From NCBI GenBank assembly GCA_030607715.1, contig JAUWJM010000116.1, forward strand, positions 1 through 5,297: 5,297 bases of DNA, given 5' to 3'. The stretch is from Candidatus Aerophobota bacterium. GTDB taxonomy: Bacteria > Aerophobota > Aerophobia > Aerophobales > B3-G15. The position numbers and the translations under genes are program-made. Positions 4,672 through 5,297 of the stretch are shown here, in pieces; the stretch's first letter is position 1; every line of letters starts with the position of its first letter. The notes below the pieces were generated by a model, which ran no database searches, was not told the origin of the DNA, and saw nothing but the letters and a program-made list of their open reading frames with translations.

Positions 4672-5297
4672 TTAATTACTTTAACTGAAGTTATCGGTGG
4701 CATCATTTCAGGAAGTCTCTCTCTTATCTCCGATGCTCTTCACAATCTAAGCGATGCCTTCTCTATAGTAATTAGCCTGATAGCTGTTAAGCTAGCCAGA
4801 AGAGAGAACACCTACAGAAATACTTTTGGATACAAGCGCACAGAGATACTGGCGGCTACACTTAATTCATCTATTTTAATAATTATCTCTTTTTTTCTTT
4901 TTAGAGCAGCATATCTTAGAATTATTCATCCACTGGTAATAAAAAGTAGTTGGATGATTGGCATTGCCATGGTTGGGTTAGTTGCCAATACTCTTTCAGT
5001 ACTGCTCCTTCACAAAGATTCACATAAGAGTTTAAATATTAAATCAGTATATTTGCATTTACTTGGTGATGCCTTATCTTCAATTGGTGTTATTGTAGGT
5101 GGAATTTTCATTTATTTTTTCAACTTAAACATATTGGACCCAATCTTAAGTATAGTAATTGGCATTTATATTTTAATAGAGGGCTTTAAGATACTGAAAA
5201 AAGCCACTCTCATCTTAATAGAAAGTGCTCCAGAGGATATTAATTATAATCTTTTAAAAAAAGAGATAGAAAAAGTGGAAGGGGTAAGAAATATTCA
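4672..5297 (+). CDS. Cation diffusion facilitator (CDF) metal exporter, 5' end out of frame, 3' end beyond the window
   Basis: An open frame from 4672 to the window edge reads LITLTEVIGGIISGSLSLIS, then DALHNLSDAFS, the TM1-TM2 region of CDF transporters. HNLSD (in SDALHNLSD, 4729-4755) and HLLGD (5056-5070) are the two HxxxD metal sites on TM2 and TM5 seen in zinc-type members (ZitB/CzcD-like). FGYKRTEILAA, a run of hydrophobic helices, and the start of the cytoplasmic domain (LIESAPEDINYNLLKKEIEK, then VEGVRNI) follow in normal order. It would export Zn or a similar divalent metal by proton exchange across the inner membrane. No start codon is available: TAA lies at 4669-4671, and the preceding residues (ESIAEGIAIN) lie in another frame. 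One missing base near the ATTA triplet repeat (4667-4678) would join them. So this is an indel error or a damaged gene. Confidence 0.82.

Noticed and set aside
1..5297. CRISPR array, tRNA, rRNA or a complete insertion sequence
   Set aside because: No regularly spaced repeats, no cloverleaf or rRNA-like sequence, and no transposase gene were seen on either strand by eye.

Overview
The window reads as an AT-rich stretch from an anaerobic bacterium. The genes suggest this: parts of molybdenum-cofactor and formate-dehydrogenase maturation (MobB, FdhD), a flavodoxin-type reductase, a two-cluster ferredoxin and a protein resembling the N-terminal domain of heterodisulfide reductase HdrA. Start codons ATG, GTG and TTG are used, with strong purine-rich ribosome binding sites. 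I cannot fix the phylum. All confident genes lie on the + strand.

Layout. Positions 2-289 hold the C-terminal part of a flavodoxin/FMN-reductase family protein, interrupted by an in-frame TGA. Positions 441-722 hold a shortened MobB that ends inside a hairpin. Positions 723-955 are a leader with nested inverted repeats, followed by a complete type II toxin-antitoxin pair, vapB-vapC (956-1662). Positions 1701-2622 hold a papain-like (C1) cysteine protease. Its catalytic domain is intact, but its N-terminal part lies in another frame, shifted at a run of six A, and it begins inside a small palindrome. Positions 2623-2990 hold gene fragments. Positions 3075-3503 (homology from about 2990) hold an FdhD that lacks both ends.

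From about 3495 the region looks healthy. A near-consensus promoter followed by a palindromic operator drives an arsR-type repressor with a Cys-Val-Cys metal site (3585-3896). A second copy of the operator motif precedes a ferredoxin (3967-4167) and an HdrA-N-like protein (4187-4567), followed by a 12-bp hairpin. The window closes with a zinc-type cation diffusion facilitator (CDF) whose 5' end is out of frame and whose 3' end runs off the window.

How it fits together. The right half looks like a metal- or metalloid-responsive unit in which the repressor plausibly controls itself and an iron-sulfur electron-transfer pair, with a metal exporter next door. The left half looks like a decaying molybdenum-cofactor/formate locus split by a toxin-antitoxin module and a protease. 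Breaks in at least five genes point to genome decay, to indel errors in the assembly, or to both. The in-frame TGA is a substitution-type change and might be a selenocysteine codon, but the sequence does not prove it.
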